Positions 47,388 through 56,596 of a stretch of 64,000 nt of DNA are shown piece after piece. Source of the DNA: Pseudogracilibacillus sp037072025 (lineage in GTDB: Bacteria > Bacillota > Bacilli > Bacillales > Amphibacillaceae); the NCBI RefSeq assembly GCF_037072025.1, contig NZ_JAXHDD010000007.1:60469-124468 (forward strand). Reading direction: 5' to 3'. The position numbers and the translations under genes were made by a program. The notes below the pieces were generated by a model that saw only the letters and a list, made by a program, of their open reading frames with translations, was not told the DNA's origin and did not search any database. Within the stretch, counting starts at the first letter, position 1. Each line of letters opens with the position of its first letter.

Positions 47388-48593
47388 ATGCAGAAAAGAA
47401 AGATGTGGATATATGCACTGGTTAGTATGTTGGTAACAATATGTATCTCCGGCTTTGGAAGGATGTCATATGGAATACTGATGCCATTTATGAAAGAAAG
47501 CTTAACATTGACCTATCAAGAGGCAGGTATGTTAGCAACTTCAACTGCAATTGGATATTTATTGATGGTTCTCTGGGTAGGGATTCTGGCTACAAGATGG
47601 GGGTCTAAACGACTTGTAGTATTTGGACTTTTCTTATTGTCAACAGCTTTAATAATCCTGTTTTTTGTAGAAAGTTTTATTCAGACTTTAATTTGTATGG
47701 TTATTTTAGGAGTAGGAACTGCTTTTGGATATACACCATTAGTAAACATTGTAGTAGGGTGGTTTCCTCAAAATAGGGGGCTCATGATTGGTTTCTTATT
47801 AAGCGGAATGGGTTTAGGGACACTGATCACAAGTGGCCTCATACCAATATTTAATATATGGTTTGGAACGGACGGATGGCGTTTTCTATGGTTAATATAC
47901 GGGGTGATTAGTGTCGGTACCACTTTCATTGGATTAAAACTTCTTCAAGATCCTCCCAATTCAGTGAAAAATCCGAAAACGGATGATCAATCCTTTTTGC
48001 ATGATGTATATCTGCATAAAGGAGTTCTTTTGGTAGCTCTTATCTATGGTCTAATTGGTTTTGCTTATTTAATTCCTCAAAGCTTCCTTTTTAGTTTCAT
48101 TTTAGAAAAAGGTGTTAGTGAATATTTAGCAGGAATTATTATTGGGATAGGTGGTTTTATTAGTATTTTTAGTGGGCCATTATGGGGGGCGATATCGGAT
48201 AGAGTTGGAAGGAAAACATCTTTAAGGATCATATTTGGTTTAAGTGGATTTTCAGTACTTATACCAATTTTTTGGCCTTTCGCTTTAGGGTTTATGATTA
48301 GTCAGATTTTTTGGGGATTGACCTTAATGGGGATGTTATCGCTTACTCAAGCATTGGCAATAGAACAGACGCATCAAAAATATGCACCTGTTGCATTAGG
48401 TTATACAACCATCTTTTTTGCAAGTGGGCAAATATTAGGACCAGGACTAGGTGGAATCATGATTGAACACTTAGATGGAATTCCTGCGGCTTTGTGGTTA
48501 TGTTTCGGATTATTTACTCTTGCATTCGTCCTAACTACTAGGTTAAAAACAAATGAATATGAGATAGAGTACAAGAAAAAACTGGGGAAATAA
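47388..48593 (+). CDS. MFS transporter, 12-helix
   Basis: 401 residues with twelve predicted helices in two halves. GWRFLWLIYGV-type loop after helix 5, and GPLWGAISDRVGRKTSLRI near 265 is the second-half GxxxDRxGRR motif. FGRMSYGILMPFM in helix 1 resembles the YbfB/OFA-like MFS groups. It could export a product of the adjacent hydrolases or import a related compound. ATG 47388 is preferred; a GTG at 47376 also fits the weak GGTGG site. Confidence 0.85.
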   Translation: MQKRKMWIYALVSMLVTICISGFGRMSYGILMPFMKESLTLTYQEAGMLATSTAIGYLLMVLWVGILATRWGSKRLVVFGLFLLSTALIILFFVESFIQTLICMVILGVGTAFGYTPLVNIVVGWFPQNRGLMIGFLLSGMGLGTLITSGLIPIFNIWFGTDGWRFLWLIYGVISVGTTFIGLKLLQDPPNSVKNPKTDDQSFLHDVYLHKGVLLVALIYGLIGFAYLIPQSFLFSFILEKGVSEYLAGIIIGIGGFISIFSGPLWGAISDRVGRKTSLRIIFGLSGFSVLIPIFWPFALGFMISQIFWGLTLMGMLSLTQALAIEQTHQKYAPVALGYTTIFFASGQILGPGLGGIMIEHLDGIPAALWLCFGLFTLAFVLTTRLKTNEYEIEYKKKLGK

Positions 48594-48773
48594 CACTTGA
48601 TGATCGAAATCTGCACTTTTGAAAAAGCAGTCATCAAATGGTAAAAGATGAAATAACTAGTGGTTTATGATAGATATGTAAAATATGTATTTGGCAATAT
48701 AGTTTTGAACCATTTCACCTGTTCTCTTATCATAAAAGATAGGTTTGGAGTCTTTAGGCTGACCAGTTATAAA

Positions 48774-48925
48774 TTACAAACAGAAGTAATCGTCAACAAG
48801 GTTGTGAGGATATGAGGACAACCACTTCTTTTTTTCTGTGAAAATGACAACGATAACGATTAAACTAAGTACAGCTATTATTGATAAACTAAATTAGCTA
48901 CTAGGCTTATAGCAATAGGTAAGAG
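48774..48925 (-). pseudogene. 3' exon of an intron-split holin-like toxin
   Basis: On the minus strand beyond the intron end, a hydrophobic frame LSIIAVLSLIVIVVIFTEKK continues to KWLSSYPHNLVDDYFCL and a stop at 48774. That is the body expected for the small toxins that begin MTTFEAL, as the 5' exon does at 51554. Closer to the intron the frame IAISLVANLVY is off by two bases, so the gene may be dead even after splicing. Confidence 0.5.
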
Positions 48926-49025
48926 TTTGATGTTATCGCCGTCTTTTCCCCTGCTCCACACGGTACGTGAAGCTTTCACCTCATACCGCGTTCCATCTTT
49001 CAATTGCATTTTTAACTAATAGATT

Positions 49026-49433
49026 CTATGTTACACATTTTACGATAGTGTTAATTTTCTTGATTGCCGTTTTGTTTAGATTAAGTATATCAAGATATTT
49101 GTTAATTGTTTGAGTTTCCGTAGCGTGAATTAAGATGTGAATGAATTTATTTAGAATTCGCAGATTGCTGAAATCATCTGTACCTTCCAAACCTAGAGGT
49201 ATAGAATGGTGACAGTGTACAAATTCAGCGGGTAAGAATTCCCCCGTAATCTCGCATTTACCGTTTTTCATACTGTACCTACTAATTCGATTATCAAAAT
49301 ATTCCACGCTTCTGTTAGGAATGTTAGATTTTATTAGTTTCCCAATTTCGGCTGATACGTCGGCCTTTAACCTTTTGTAATTAAGACTTCTTCCTTCTTT
49401 TGTAAATGGAGTTTGCCACTGTGAATAGCCCAT
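49026..49433 (-). CDS. detached HNH endonuclease domain of the intron protein
   Basis: 135 residues. KCEITGEFLPAEFVHCHHSI and NLRILNKFIHILIHAT form the zinc-linked HNH domain that finishes many group II intron proteins. It follows the reverse-transcriptase frame directly on the same strand. The in-between frame reads YPLANIRHKSIMGYSQ, which would join the two after a single-base shift near 49470. As it stands the ATG has no clear ribosome site, so it may not be made. Confidence 0.75.
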   Translation of the reverse strand: MGYSQWQTPFTKEGRSLNYKRLKADVSAEIGKLIKSNIPNRSVEYFDNRISRYSMKNGKCEITGEFLPAEFVHCHHSIPLGLEGTDDFSNLRILNKFIHILIHATETQTINKYLDILNLNKTAIKKINTIVKCVT

Positions 49434-49447
49434 AATGCTTTTATGTC

Positions 49448-50773
49448 TTATGTTGGCAAGAGGGTATAGATATACTCCGCAAACCTTATACGTCTTATAA
49501 GAACTCTTATAGAATCTGGTGTAGGAAGGCGGTGCCTTCCTTGGGTGTTCATATTTCCAACACTTCTCAAACGGTTGTTAAGTGTTCTACTTAGCTGGTA
49601 TGCAAGTTTTCCGAATTCAAGGCTAACATGTGTTGCACCACGACTGTAATTGTGAATTCCTAGAACCCAACTATTGTATAGAAGAGCATTTTGGGTAGTT
49701 GGACTTTTTTGAATCTGCTTGATTCTTTTTCGTCCTTCTTCCTTATATTGTTTTTTCTTTTTGGCGTTAAGCCTTGTATAGGCAACACGTTTATGACCTT
49801 TTATTTCTGCCTTCAAAGTGAATCCAAGAAATTCAGATTCCTTTTTCCGTAAGTTTACCACCTTGGATTTTTCTGGGGATATGTCGAGTTTTAATCGGTC
49901 TTTTAGATAGAGCTTTACGGCGTGATACCATCTTAGGGCAGTTTTCCAATCTCGGCAAAGGATTTTGAAGTCGTCCGCGTAGCGAACAATATATCCTTCC
50001 TTGAGATTAGATTTTTTAAGAAAATAATATTTGTGCTGGCTTTGTTTGTATTTAGTCTTGCTTTCAAATCTTTCCCATTGTCCTGCTATCCATTTGTCTA
50101 AATCGTTCAGAACAACATTGGATAGAAGGGGTGATAAAATACCCCCTTGAGGTGTTCCTTTGGTTGGTATACCTTCCCCCATGATTTCTGCTTTAAGCAT
50201 CTTACCGATTAGTTTTAAGACCCTTTTATCCTGTATTCCTAAATTCCATAACTGCTTGATTAGCAGTGAGTGGTTAACATTATCAAAGAATCCTTTAATG
50301 TCTACATCCACCACATAATGAAGATTGTTACGGTTGACTAAATGGTTTACCCTCGCTATTGCATGATGTGTAGACCTTAAAGGTCTAAAACCGTATGAGT
50401 GATTATAGAATTGCGCCTCGCAAATAGGTTCAAGAACCTGTTTGAAGGCTTGTTGAATAATTCTATCACTTATACTTGGAATGCCTAGGGGGCGTTTATT
50501 ACCATTTGGTTTAGGAATAAATACCCGTCTTACCTTCATAGGTTGGTAGTTTTGAAGACGTTTTTGTATGAATAAAACTAGATCCTTCTCCGGGAATTTC
50601 TTGAAGTCATCAATGATTCTTCCATCTTCACCAGCTGTTTTTGAACCTTTATTCGTTTTTATTGTACGAAAGGCAAGTAGAATATTTTCTCTCGAAATTA
50701 CAATGTCATAAAGACGGTTGAAAGATTCCCCGTTTTTACCTTTTTCGTACAGTTCATCAAATGTTTCAGTCAT
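49448..50773 (-). CDS. ltrA: group II intron reverse transcriptase/maturase
   Basis: 441 residues. RT blocks are complete: RRVFIPKPNGNKRPLGIPSI near 82, IQQAFKQVLEPICEAQFYNH near 105, DVDIKGFFDNVNHSLL near 157, GTPQGGILSPLLSNVVLNDL near 208, and the catalytic YADD near 265. The maturase/thumb X domain follows. It helps the intron fold and splice and copies it into new DNA sites. The C-terminal HNH part lies in a shifted frame. Confidence 0.92.
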   Translation of the reverse strand: MTETFDELYEKGKNGESFNRLYDIVISRENILLAFRTIKTNKGSKTAGEDGRIIDDFKKFPEKDLVLFIQKRLQNYQPMKVRRVFIPKPNGNKRPLGIPSISDRIIQQAFKQVLEPICEAQFYNHSYGFRPLRSTHHAIARVNHLVNRNNLHYVVDVDIKGFFDNVNHSLLIKQLWNLGIQDKRVLKLIGKMLKAEIMGEGIPTKGTPQGGILSPLLSNVVLNDLDKWIAGQWERFESKTKYKQSQHKYYFLKKSNLKEGYIVRYADDFKILCRDWKTALRWYHAVKLYLKDRLKLDISPEKSKVVNLRKKESEFLGFTLKAEIKGHKRVAYTRLNAKKKKQYKEEGRKRIKQIQKSPTTQNALLYNSWVLGIHNYSRGATHVSLEFGKLAYQLSRTLNNRLRSVGNMNTQGRHRLPTPDSIRVLIRRIRFAEYIYTLLPT

Positions 50774-51534
50774 GCCTTAGTATTCCCAGTATCGTAATCG
50801 TGTTTGCATAATGGATCACTCCTTTCGCGGAATGATTTCCCATCTTCTTACCCGATCCTTGCAATTAACTTTTTAGAATGTCAGTTGTAACAATTGAAAG
50901 ACTTGGGGCTGTTCCTCCACTTCCATTACAGAAGATTCAATGGTCGTGCCCCTACTCTCAACAAGGATAAATGCATTTCGGAAAATGATCCTTATAGCAA
51001 CCATCTAGGGATGACAGTCCCTAATGCATGACGTTCCTGGTTTTCCCTGTTCCTTTAAGTTTATCTGTGCATTTGCCCTTAGGTGACTCCTGTAAGCCTG
51101 TAAGTTTTGTCACTCCCATTGTTAAGTGAACGTATTTCATAAGCACTATTCTTACTTTACATCAACTTACCTGAAGTATTATTCAGCAATACCAGTTAGA
51201 TATTGTTTCGATATAGACCCGTACATTCGGAGTTTGTCAAACCAAATCTGGTTATTCTCACCATAGACAATTTATAGACACCCGACCTATCGGTTGTGTT
51301 CCTTACCGCTAAGGAATTTTTGTATTATCATTTAAACAACAACTTTCAGTCGACTTTACCTAGCTTCAAACATCCATTTTTCTGTTATAATGAATGCATG
51401 TAGGAGTATCAGTGTGGTCGCTTTGGAAAACATGGATTCCTCATTTCAACCATCGACTTAGAAGTTAGACTTACAGATGAGTAAGCCCGAACGTTTTAGC
51501 CTTTCTATAGACTTCCTCGTTCAACAGGTCGCGC

Positions 51535-51640
51535 AATGCTTCGAAAGTCGTCATTTTACCACCTCCCTTCTGTTAGGAAGATGGTCAACCGCCCACTATA
51601 CATTTGTAGTTGTTGCTATTATTCTAGCATAGTGGCTCAA
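51535..51640 (-). pseudogene. 5' exon of the holin-like toxin, with leader (repeat copy A)
   Basis: Minus strand: GGGAGGTGG, four bases, then MTTFEA plus the first bases of a Leu codon, then the intron. MTTFEAL is the typical start of very small Firmicutes holin-like (type I) toxins. About 100 bases of leader are repeated at 59185-59290 and 60318-60425. A TATAGT-like -10 lies in the leader. Confident as a repeat, less so as a toxin. Confidence 0.6.
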
Positions 51641-51683
51641 TAGATAGCAATAAAAACAAGAACGCATATTCGTATATTATATA

Positions 51684-51716
51684 CCACCCTTAGAAATCTA
51701 AAGGGTGGTTTTTTTA
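51684..51716 (+). terminator. strong plus-strand terminator
   Basis: CCACCCTTAGA and TCTAAAGGGTGG pair with a short loop and are followed by seven T. No plus-strand gene ends here. The only plus-strand RNA it could end would be antisense to the toxin leader. Confidence 0.85.
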
Positions 51717-51965
51717 GGTTGATATTGGTTCAGCAATTTTAAATTGAAAGGTTTTTATTTAAAGAGCATTTATTGTAATGATAACGGCTTCAGTTACGGA
51801 TGAGAAAATACTAATAACATTAAAAATATTAAATTAATTAGCATATATTCCATTAAGATAATACCAGTATAAATAGCAATATATATAGAAATTTAATTCT
51901 ATGCTTTTTCAATGTTATAAATTACTACATTTTTGTGCGATCGCGGCTGTGTGCTAAATACGCTA
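51717..51965. other. intergenic, nothing recognised
   Basis: AT-rich sequence with no ORF or RNA signature I can support, between the terminator and the GrpB gene. Confidence 0.4.
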
Positions 51966-52433
51966 TTAACATATTTCTAAAATTGATTTAACAAAATCAG
52001 TTTTTTCATCTGCATATTTATGCTTATCATGCTTGTTTGCTTTTGTTAACTTTATTTTGAGATCTTGATATTCAATTCTTGCATTATCATTATCTCTTAA
52101 GTAATCTCTAAATTTCAGCTGCTCAATTAGATACTTACTTCCACTTTGAAACATATGGATTTGATGAGTCCTTGGTTCTCCTTTATTATAGTAGTGTCTA
52201 TCCGGGAGAATGTTTGTACCTTTATAGGAGTAGCCTAAACTCTCCAAAGGTGATACACAATATTTTCCTTCCCTAAAATCGTTGATTTCAATGGCTATAT
52301 CGATAATCGGCTTTGCACTTAAATTTTTTACCGCCGTACTTCCAATGTGATGAATATCAATAATATAATTAACGATTTCCTTCTCAATTTTACTTTTTTC
52401 TAATAAGAACGCTATTTCCCAATCTTTGTCCAA
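51966..52433 (-). CDS. GrpB/UPF0157-family nucleotidyltransferase-fold protein
   Basis: 155 residues. IHHIGSTAVKNLSAKPIIDI near 27 is the family signature (nucleotidyltransferase-like GS motif plus D-x-D-like IDI). RHYYNKGEPRTHQIHMF near 88 and KFRDYLRDNDNARIEYQDLK near 115 are also typical. The usual leading YxxxW segment is short here, and the TTG start has only a distant GGAGAGG. Function is uncertain. Confidence 0.82.
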   Translation of the reverse strand: MDKDWEIAFLLEKSKIEKEIVNYIIDIHHIGSTAVKNLSAKPIIDIAIEINDFREGKYCVSPLESLGYSYKGTNILPDRHYYNKGEPRTHQIHMFQSGSKYLIEQLKFRDYLRDNDNARIEYQDLKIKLTKANKHDKHKYADEKTDFVKSILEIC

Positions 52434-52784
52434 GGTACTAAAAAGACCTCTCCCTTAGGTAATCCCAACATATACCATACCTCCAAGCAGTTTATTGATG
52501 GAACTATCTTAAACAGAAGTCGCCAGCATTTTTACTCCAAATGGACCGTTTACTTAAAACCTTACTACGTTAATTTTAACATAAAAATTTCGATACCTTC
52601 GAAGTATAAGAATTTTAATGATTTCACCACTAGAACCGAGCTCCTTAGTTTAAAAAGGAATGCTTTTTATTTTTGGCTTAATACAATATCAATAAAAAAA
52701 TATTGATTTAAACTAATTATTTATTGTAAAACGATAAATAATGTATTAAAATAAAAAAAGAAATAAATAAGTGAGGTGTTTTTG
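52434..52784. other. intergenic with an inverted repeat
   Basis: No gene. ATTATTTAT and ATAAATAAT (52716-52742) form perfect nine-base arms around TGTAAAACG, about 43 bases before the DUF2975 start. It may be the operator of the XRE protein encoded downstream. Confidence 0.45.
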
Positions 52785-53276
52785 ATGAAACTAGGATCAA
52801 CATTGTTTTTAAGGATAGCTGTGAATTTAATTGGAGTTCCGATTCTTGCTTTATGCATATTTGGATTGCCGCGGATAGCGATTGAGGCTTTTGCACAAAC
52901 AGGAAGAGGTTCAGAGTTTACATATGTGGTATTGGGCATTTTATTTTTAATGTATATATCGGCAATCCCGTTTTACTTTGCATTGTATCAGGCGTTAAAA
53001 CTGTTACGTTATATTGACAAGAACGAGGCTTTCTCGCAAATTTCTGTAAAAGCTTTAAAGAATATAAGAAGCTGTGCCATTTTAATTAGTGTTTTTTATA
53101 TGGTGGCTCTTCCGTTCATCTATGTCGTAGCGGAGTGGGATGACGCACCAGGTCTTATCGTAATCGGGTTGATTATTACTTTTGCTTCCATGGTGATTGC
53201 GGTCTTTGCTGCTGTTCTCAAAAAACTTTTACAAGAAGCGATTGATATCAAATCGGAAAATGATTTAACGGTCTGA
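52785..53276 (+). CDS. DUF2975 membrane protein
   Basis: 163 residues with four membrane helices. YISAIPFYFALYQALKLLRYIDKNEAFS near 65-92 is the DUF2975 signature (helix 2, then a cytoplasmic loop). In Firmicutes this family is nearly always followed by a YozG-like XRE regulator, as here, 10 bases downstream. ATG 52785 follows GAGGTG. Function unknown. Confidence 0.85.
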   Translation: MKLGSTLFLRIAVNLIGVPILALCIFGLPRIAIEAFAQTGRGSEFTYVVLGILFLMYISAIPFYFALYQALKLLRYIDKNEAFSQISVKALKNIRSCAILISVFYMVALPFIYVVAEWDDAPGLIVIGLIITFASMVIAVFAAVLKKLLQEAIDIKSENDLTV

Positions 53277-53286
53277 GGTGAATGAC

Positions 53287-53508
53287 ATGGCAATTATAAT
53301 CAATATTGATGTGATGTTGGCTAAGAGGAAAATGAGTGTGACGGAACTTTCGGATAAGGTTGGGATCACGATGGCAAATCTTTCTATATTGAAGAATGGA
53401 AAAGCAAAAGCAATTCGTCTATCAACCTTAGAGGCGATTTGTAAGGCGTTAGATTGTCAGCCTGGAGATATTTTAGAATACAGAAATGATGAAGATATCC
53501 AAGACTAA
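53287..53508 (+). CDS. YozG-like small XRE regulator
   Basis: 73 residues, a bare helix-turn-helix: VMLAKRKMSVTELSDKVGIT, then MANLSILKNGKAKAIRLSTL and CQPGDILEY. ATG 53287 follows GAGGTG at the end of the DUF2975 gene. The pair is a conserved module in which the small protein probably controls its own operon. Confidence 0.88.
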   Translation: MAIIINIDVMLAKRKMSVTELSDKVGITMANLSILKNGKAKAIRLSTLEAICKALDCQPGDILEYRNDEDIQD

Positions 53509-53530
53509 TAGAGCAGGAAGGGGGATACTC

Positions 53531-54355
53531 ATGGATGTAACTGTTCGAAATGATGCCGAGAAAAAGACGTTAAAGGTGCAAATGATTTTAGCTCTAAATG
53601 GACTTCTTCATTTTGGTTGGGAGCAGGCCCTATCTTGTTTGTTTTCTGTCGTTATTTTTGCTTCATTGGCCATTACACAAGTTATGCCGCTTCCCTTCTT
53701 GCCACGGTATGACTGGCTGCTCATCATCTTTCTTCTGATGCAGATCTGGATGGTACGTTCGGGACTTGAAACACGGGATGAACTAAAGGTGATTACATTG
53801 TTCCACCTTATTGGTCTTGCGCTGGAACTTTTCAAGGTACATATTGGATCCTGGTCCTACCCGGAGGAAGGGTATTCCAAAATTTTTGGAGTGCCGTTAT
53901 ATAGCGGTTTTATGTATGCAAGTGTAGCAAGTTTTCTTTGTCAGGCGTGGAGAAGGCTTAAAATTAAGCTTGTTAAGTGGCCGCCACTTTTGGCAGTTGT
54001 ACCTCTTGCAGCAGCGATCCACTTGAATTTTTTCACTCATCATTACTGGTTAGACGTCCGCTTTTGGTTATCCGTTCTTGTAATTATCGTCTTTTGGAAA
54101 TCGTGGGTATCTTACGAGGTGAATGGAATTCGCTACCGGATGCCACTTGCACTTTCTTTTGTTCTTATTGGATTTTTTATTTGGATAGCAGAAAATATCG
54201 CAACGTTCTTTGGAGCTTGACAGTATCCTAACCAAACCGTTGCGTGGAGTCTTGTTCATCTGGGGAAGGTGAGCTCATGGGTATTATTAGTAATCGTTAG
54301 TTTTCTTATCGTAGCAACGTTAAAGCAGATTAAGGCAAAGAAAATAGGGGCATGA
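53531..54355 (+). pseudogene. DUF817 membrane protein interrupted by in-frame UGA
   Basis: The frame runs 229 codons from an ATG after AGGAAGGGGG to a TGA at 54218-54220. It then continues in the same frame for 44 codons, QYPNQTVAWSLVHLGKVSSW and so on, to a second TGA at 54353. Full-length DUF817 proteins have a Trp at that place (FGAW), so TGG has become TGA. The truncated product lacks the last helix. The body shows LFHLIGLALELFKVHIGSWS and LNFFTHHYWLD, both typical. Confidence 0.8.
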
Positions 54356-54444
54356 GCATCATTTCAGGCTGGCTTATTGTTAAGGCTTGGACAATGAATC
54401 TGTTCCACCATTTCAAAACATTTTAGAGAGGATGAACACGATCA

Positions 54445-55209
54445 ATGAAAATTCCTTTTTTAAATCATCTACAAACGAGTGAACCCTTACCTTATCTGGA
54501 AGGTCATACACCAGAACATATCGCAATCATTATGGATGGAAACGGACGCTGGGCGAGGAATCGGGGCATGCCCAGAGTTGCTGGACATAAAGAAGGAGTA
54601 TCTGTCGTATTTAAAATTGTCAAGGCGGCAGCTAAATCTGGGGTGAAGGTTTTGACACTTTATACGTTCTCAACAGAAAACTGGAAACGTCCAAAGTCCG
54701 AAATAAACTATATTTTAAGACTCCCTAAAGAATTTTTACATGTCTATCTGCCAGACCTTATATCCAATAATGTACGTATTAAAGTAATCGGCGACATGAA
54801 TGAGCTTCCGGCCTCTACACATGAGACGCTACAGTATGCAATGGATCGTACCCGTGACAATGACGGTCTTCAACTGAATATTGCACTCAACTATGGAAGC
54901 AGAAACGAGATTCTGAATGCAATGAAAGCAATGGTAAAGGATTTAAACAACACGAAATTATCAATGGATGAATTGGATGCACTGGATGAACGGCAGCTTT
55001 CAAAATATTTGTATACGGCTGATATCCAAGACCCTGACCTGCTTATTCGTACCGGCGGAGAAAAACGTCTGAGTAATTTCCTGCTTTGGCAGCTCGCCTA
55101 TACAGAGTTCTGGTTTACGGATGTTTTGTGGCCAGATTTCTCCGAGAATGAATTTTTGGATGCGCTGGAAGAGTATCGGCAACGCAAAAGAAGGTACGGT
55201 GGACTATAA
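54445..55209 (+). CDS. uppS: isoprenyl transferase (undecaprenyl diphosphate synthase-like)
   Basis: 254 residues. HIAIIMDGNGRWARNRGMPR near 26 carries the catalytic Asp and the isoprenoid-binding block. TLYTFSTENWKRP near 73, and LIRTGGEKRLSNFLLWQLAYTEF near 199 are the other conserved regions. It adds isopentenyl units in cis to farnesyl diphosphate to make the lipid carrier for cell-wall precursors. It is not in the usual frr-uppS-cdsA-dxr cluster, so it is probably a second copy. AGAGAGGATG lies upstream. Confidence 0.92.
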   Translation: MKIPFLNHLQTSEPLPYLEGHTPEHIAIIMDGNGRWARNRGMPRVAGHKEGVSVVFKIVKAAAKSGVKVLTLYTFSTENWKRPKSEINYILRLPKEFLHVYLPDLISNNVRIKVIGDMNELPASTHETLQYAMDRTRDNDGLQLNIALNYGSRNEILNAMKAMVKDLNNTKLSMDELDALDERQLSKYLYTADIQDPDLLIRTGGEKRLSNFLLWQLAYTEFWFTDVLWPDFSENEFLDALEEYRQRKRRYGGL

Positions 55210-55395
55210 GGCAGTTTTGTACACACTTAAGGACTTTAAGGATCATTTTGAGTTGGTTCCAATATTTAGATATTGTGAAACATCGAAGCGATAACGATTC
55301 TATAAGTAAAATGATTATTGAGCTTGTTACAATGAAACGTATCATTCATTGAGAACGTATGAATGATAGAATGGAAAGTCTTGGAGGTAATTATA

Positions 55396-55813
55396 ATGCA
55401 ATCGAAGTTTTTACTCGGAATTTTAACATCATTTTTCTTTGTGTTGGTATTAACAGGGTGTCAATCGAATAATGAAATTTTGATGGATGATGTTAACGAT
55501 ATAATAGAAATCTCTATTTCCAAAACAATTGATTTTGGTAAACTCAATGATGTTCTTTGTAACATTTGAGGACTCGAATAAATTGAACATTTTAAAAAAT
55601 GCTTTCTTAAATGCTAAAAGAGAGAAAATAAAACTGGAAGGTGTTAATTATGATTTACTAATTACTGACGATAAAGGTGGTAATTATTTGTTACAATGCT
55701 ATTTAGGTGAAGAGGGAGAGAAAAGTGCTTTTTTCTTTATCGGTCACGAAGATAGAGTGTATTTCACATCCAATGAAATAACACAGGAATTGAGAAAAAT
55801 TATAAAACCATAA
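55396..55813 (+). pseudogene. frameshifted lipoprotein
   Basis: GGAGGTAATT precedes ATG 55396. MQSKFLLGILTSFFFVLVLT with lipobox TGC is a proper lipoprotein signal. The frame stops at 55569, but one shifted by a base continues as FVTFEDSNKLNILKNAFLNA through IEGVNYDLLI-like sequence to 55813. About 139 residues would be restored by one indel near 55545. Family not recognised. Confidence 0.65.
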
Positions 55814-55819
55814 ATCCAG

Positions 55820-55848
55820 AAAGACCTTTGTATTTGAAGGTCTTTCCT
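55820..55848. terminator. terminator hairpin
   Basis: AAAGACCTT and AAGGTCTTT flank an eight-base loop and are followed by CCTTGC. It could serve both convergent genes. Confidence 0.65.
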
Positions 55849-55875
55849 TGCTTAAAATAGTCAATTTGGAAAACA

Positions 55876-56346
55876 TCATGCTTTTAAAAATACCGCAATT
55901 TTTTCTAACCGTTTCGTTCTTTTCAAAAATTGTGGTGAAATAAATCGGTTTAAGTAATTTGTCAACTTCACATTTGCTCCGTAATAATAGGCTTGAACAA
56001 TTAATTTAGAACAATAGTTTTTCTCTATCGACTCAATATTATGATTTAAAACAGTATACTCTTTTACAAGGTGTAGATGATCTGTAGCCCATTTCGCAGC
56101 TTCATTTGCACCGGATTTTGAGCGTAGTAATGTAATTTGATCCCCTGGATGATGTCGATGCCAAAATTGTTCGGCAGTTAACGTATGACCGGAGGGTTTT
56201 CCCGGTATCGCTTCTTTCATCGTGTAATCAGATCCGACAATGACAGTATGACCGACATAATAAGTGGATCTTCCAATCGTAGAATATAAAATATCTCCCG
56301 GAAGCATCTCAATATTGCTATACGGATATGTTTTTTTAAAAGACAT
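55876..56346 (-). CDS. YiiX/NlpC-P60-like cysteine hydrolase
   Basis: 156 residues. MLPGDILYSTIG near 14, then YYVGHTVIV with the His near 33, and ENYCSKLIVQAYYYGANVKL near 110 with the Cys, show the permuted papain-like layout (His before Cys) of YiiX/YebB/YycO proteins. It would cleave an amide or thioester; substrate unknown. No signal peptide. GAAGGAGTATC precedes the ATG. Confidence 0.75.
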   Translation of the reverse strand: MSFKKTYPYSNIEMLPGDILYSTIGRSTYYVGHTVIVGSDYTMKEAIPGKPSGHTLTAEQFWHRHHPGDQITLLRSKSGANEAAKWATDHLHLVKEYTVLNHNIESIEKNYCSKLIVQAYYYGANVKLTNYLNRFISPQFLKRTKRLEKIAVFLKA

Positions 56347-56596
56347 GATGATACTCCTTCAAAAAGCTATATGATTTAATTATAACGATTAAACGAAAGC
56401 ATATAAAGTGAAGTTTTCCTAAAAGAGTCCATTTTGACCCATATAGGACTCTTTAATTTTTTTATTCGAATTTCTCCAATTCAAATAAAACTTATAACTT
56501 TTCACAATGCCTATTGTCCAAATCGGTCATTATAGTTATACTATGAGTGACTGATATGGTCAATCTCAATTTGACAGAAAGGAGATTATTGCCATT

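Larger units (their letters stand above)
48920..51534 (-). mobile_element. group II intron, about 2.6 kb
   Basis: On the minus strand, a 5' end near GCGCGACCTGTTGA (51534; consensus GTGYG) is followed by ~760 bases of structured, gene-free RNA (domains I-III), the maturase gene, then a domain V hairpin at 48956-48992 whose pairing halves are GCGGTATGAGGTG and CACGTACCGTG. Domain VI lies just after. Exact 3' boundary is uncertain by about ten bases. The intron sits in the coding part of a tiny toxin gene whose 5' exon is at 51535-51554. Confidence 0.88.
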
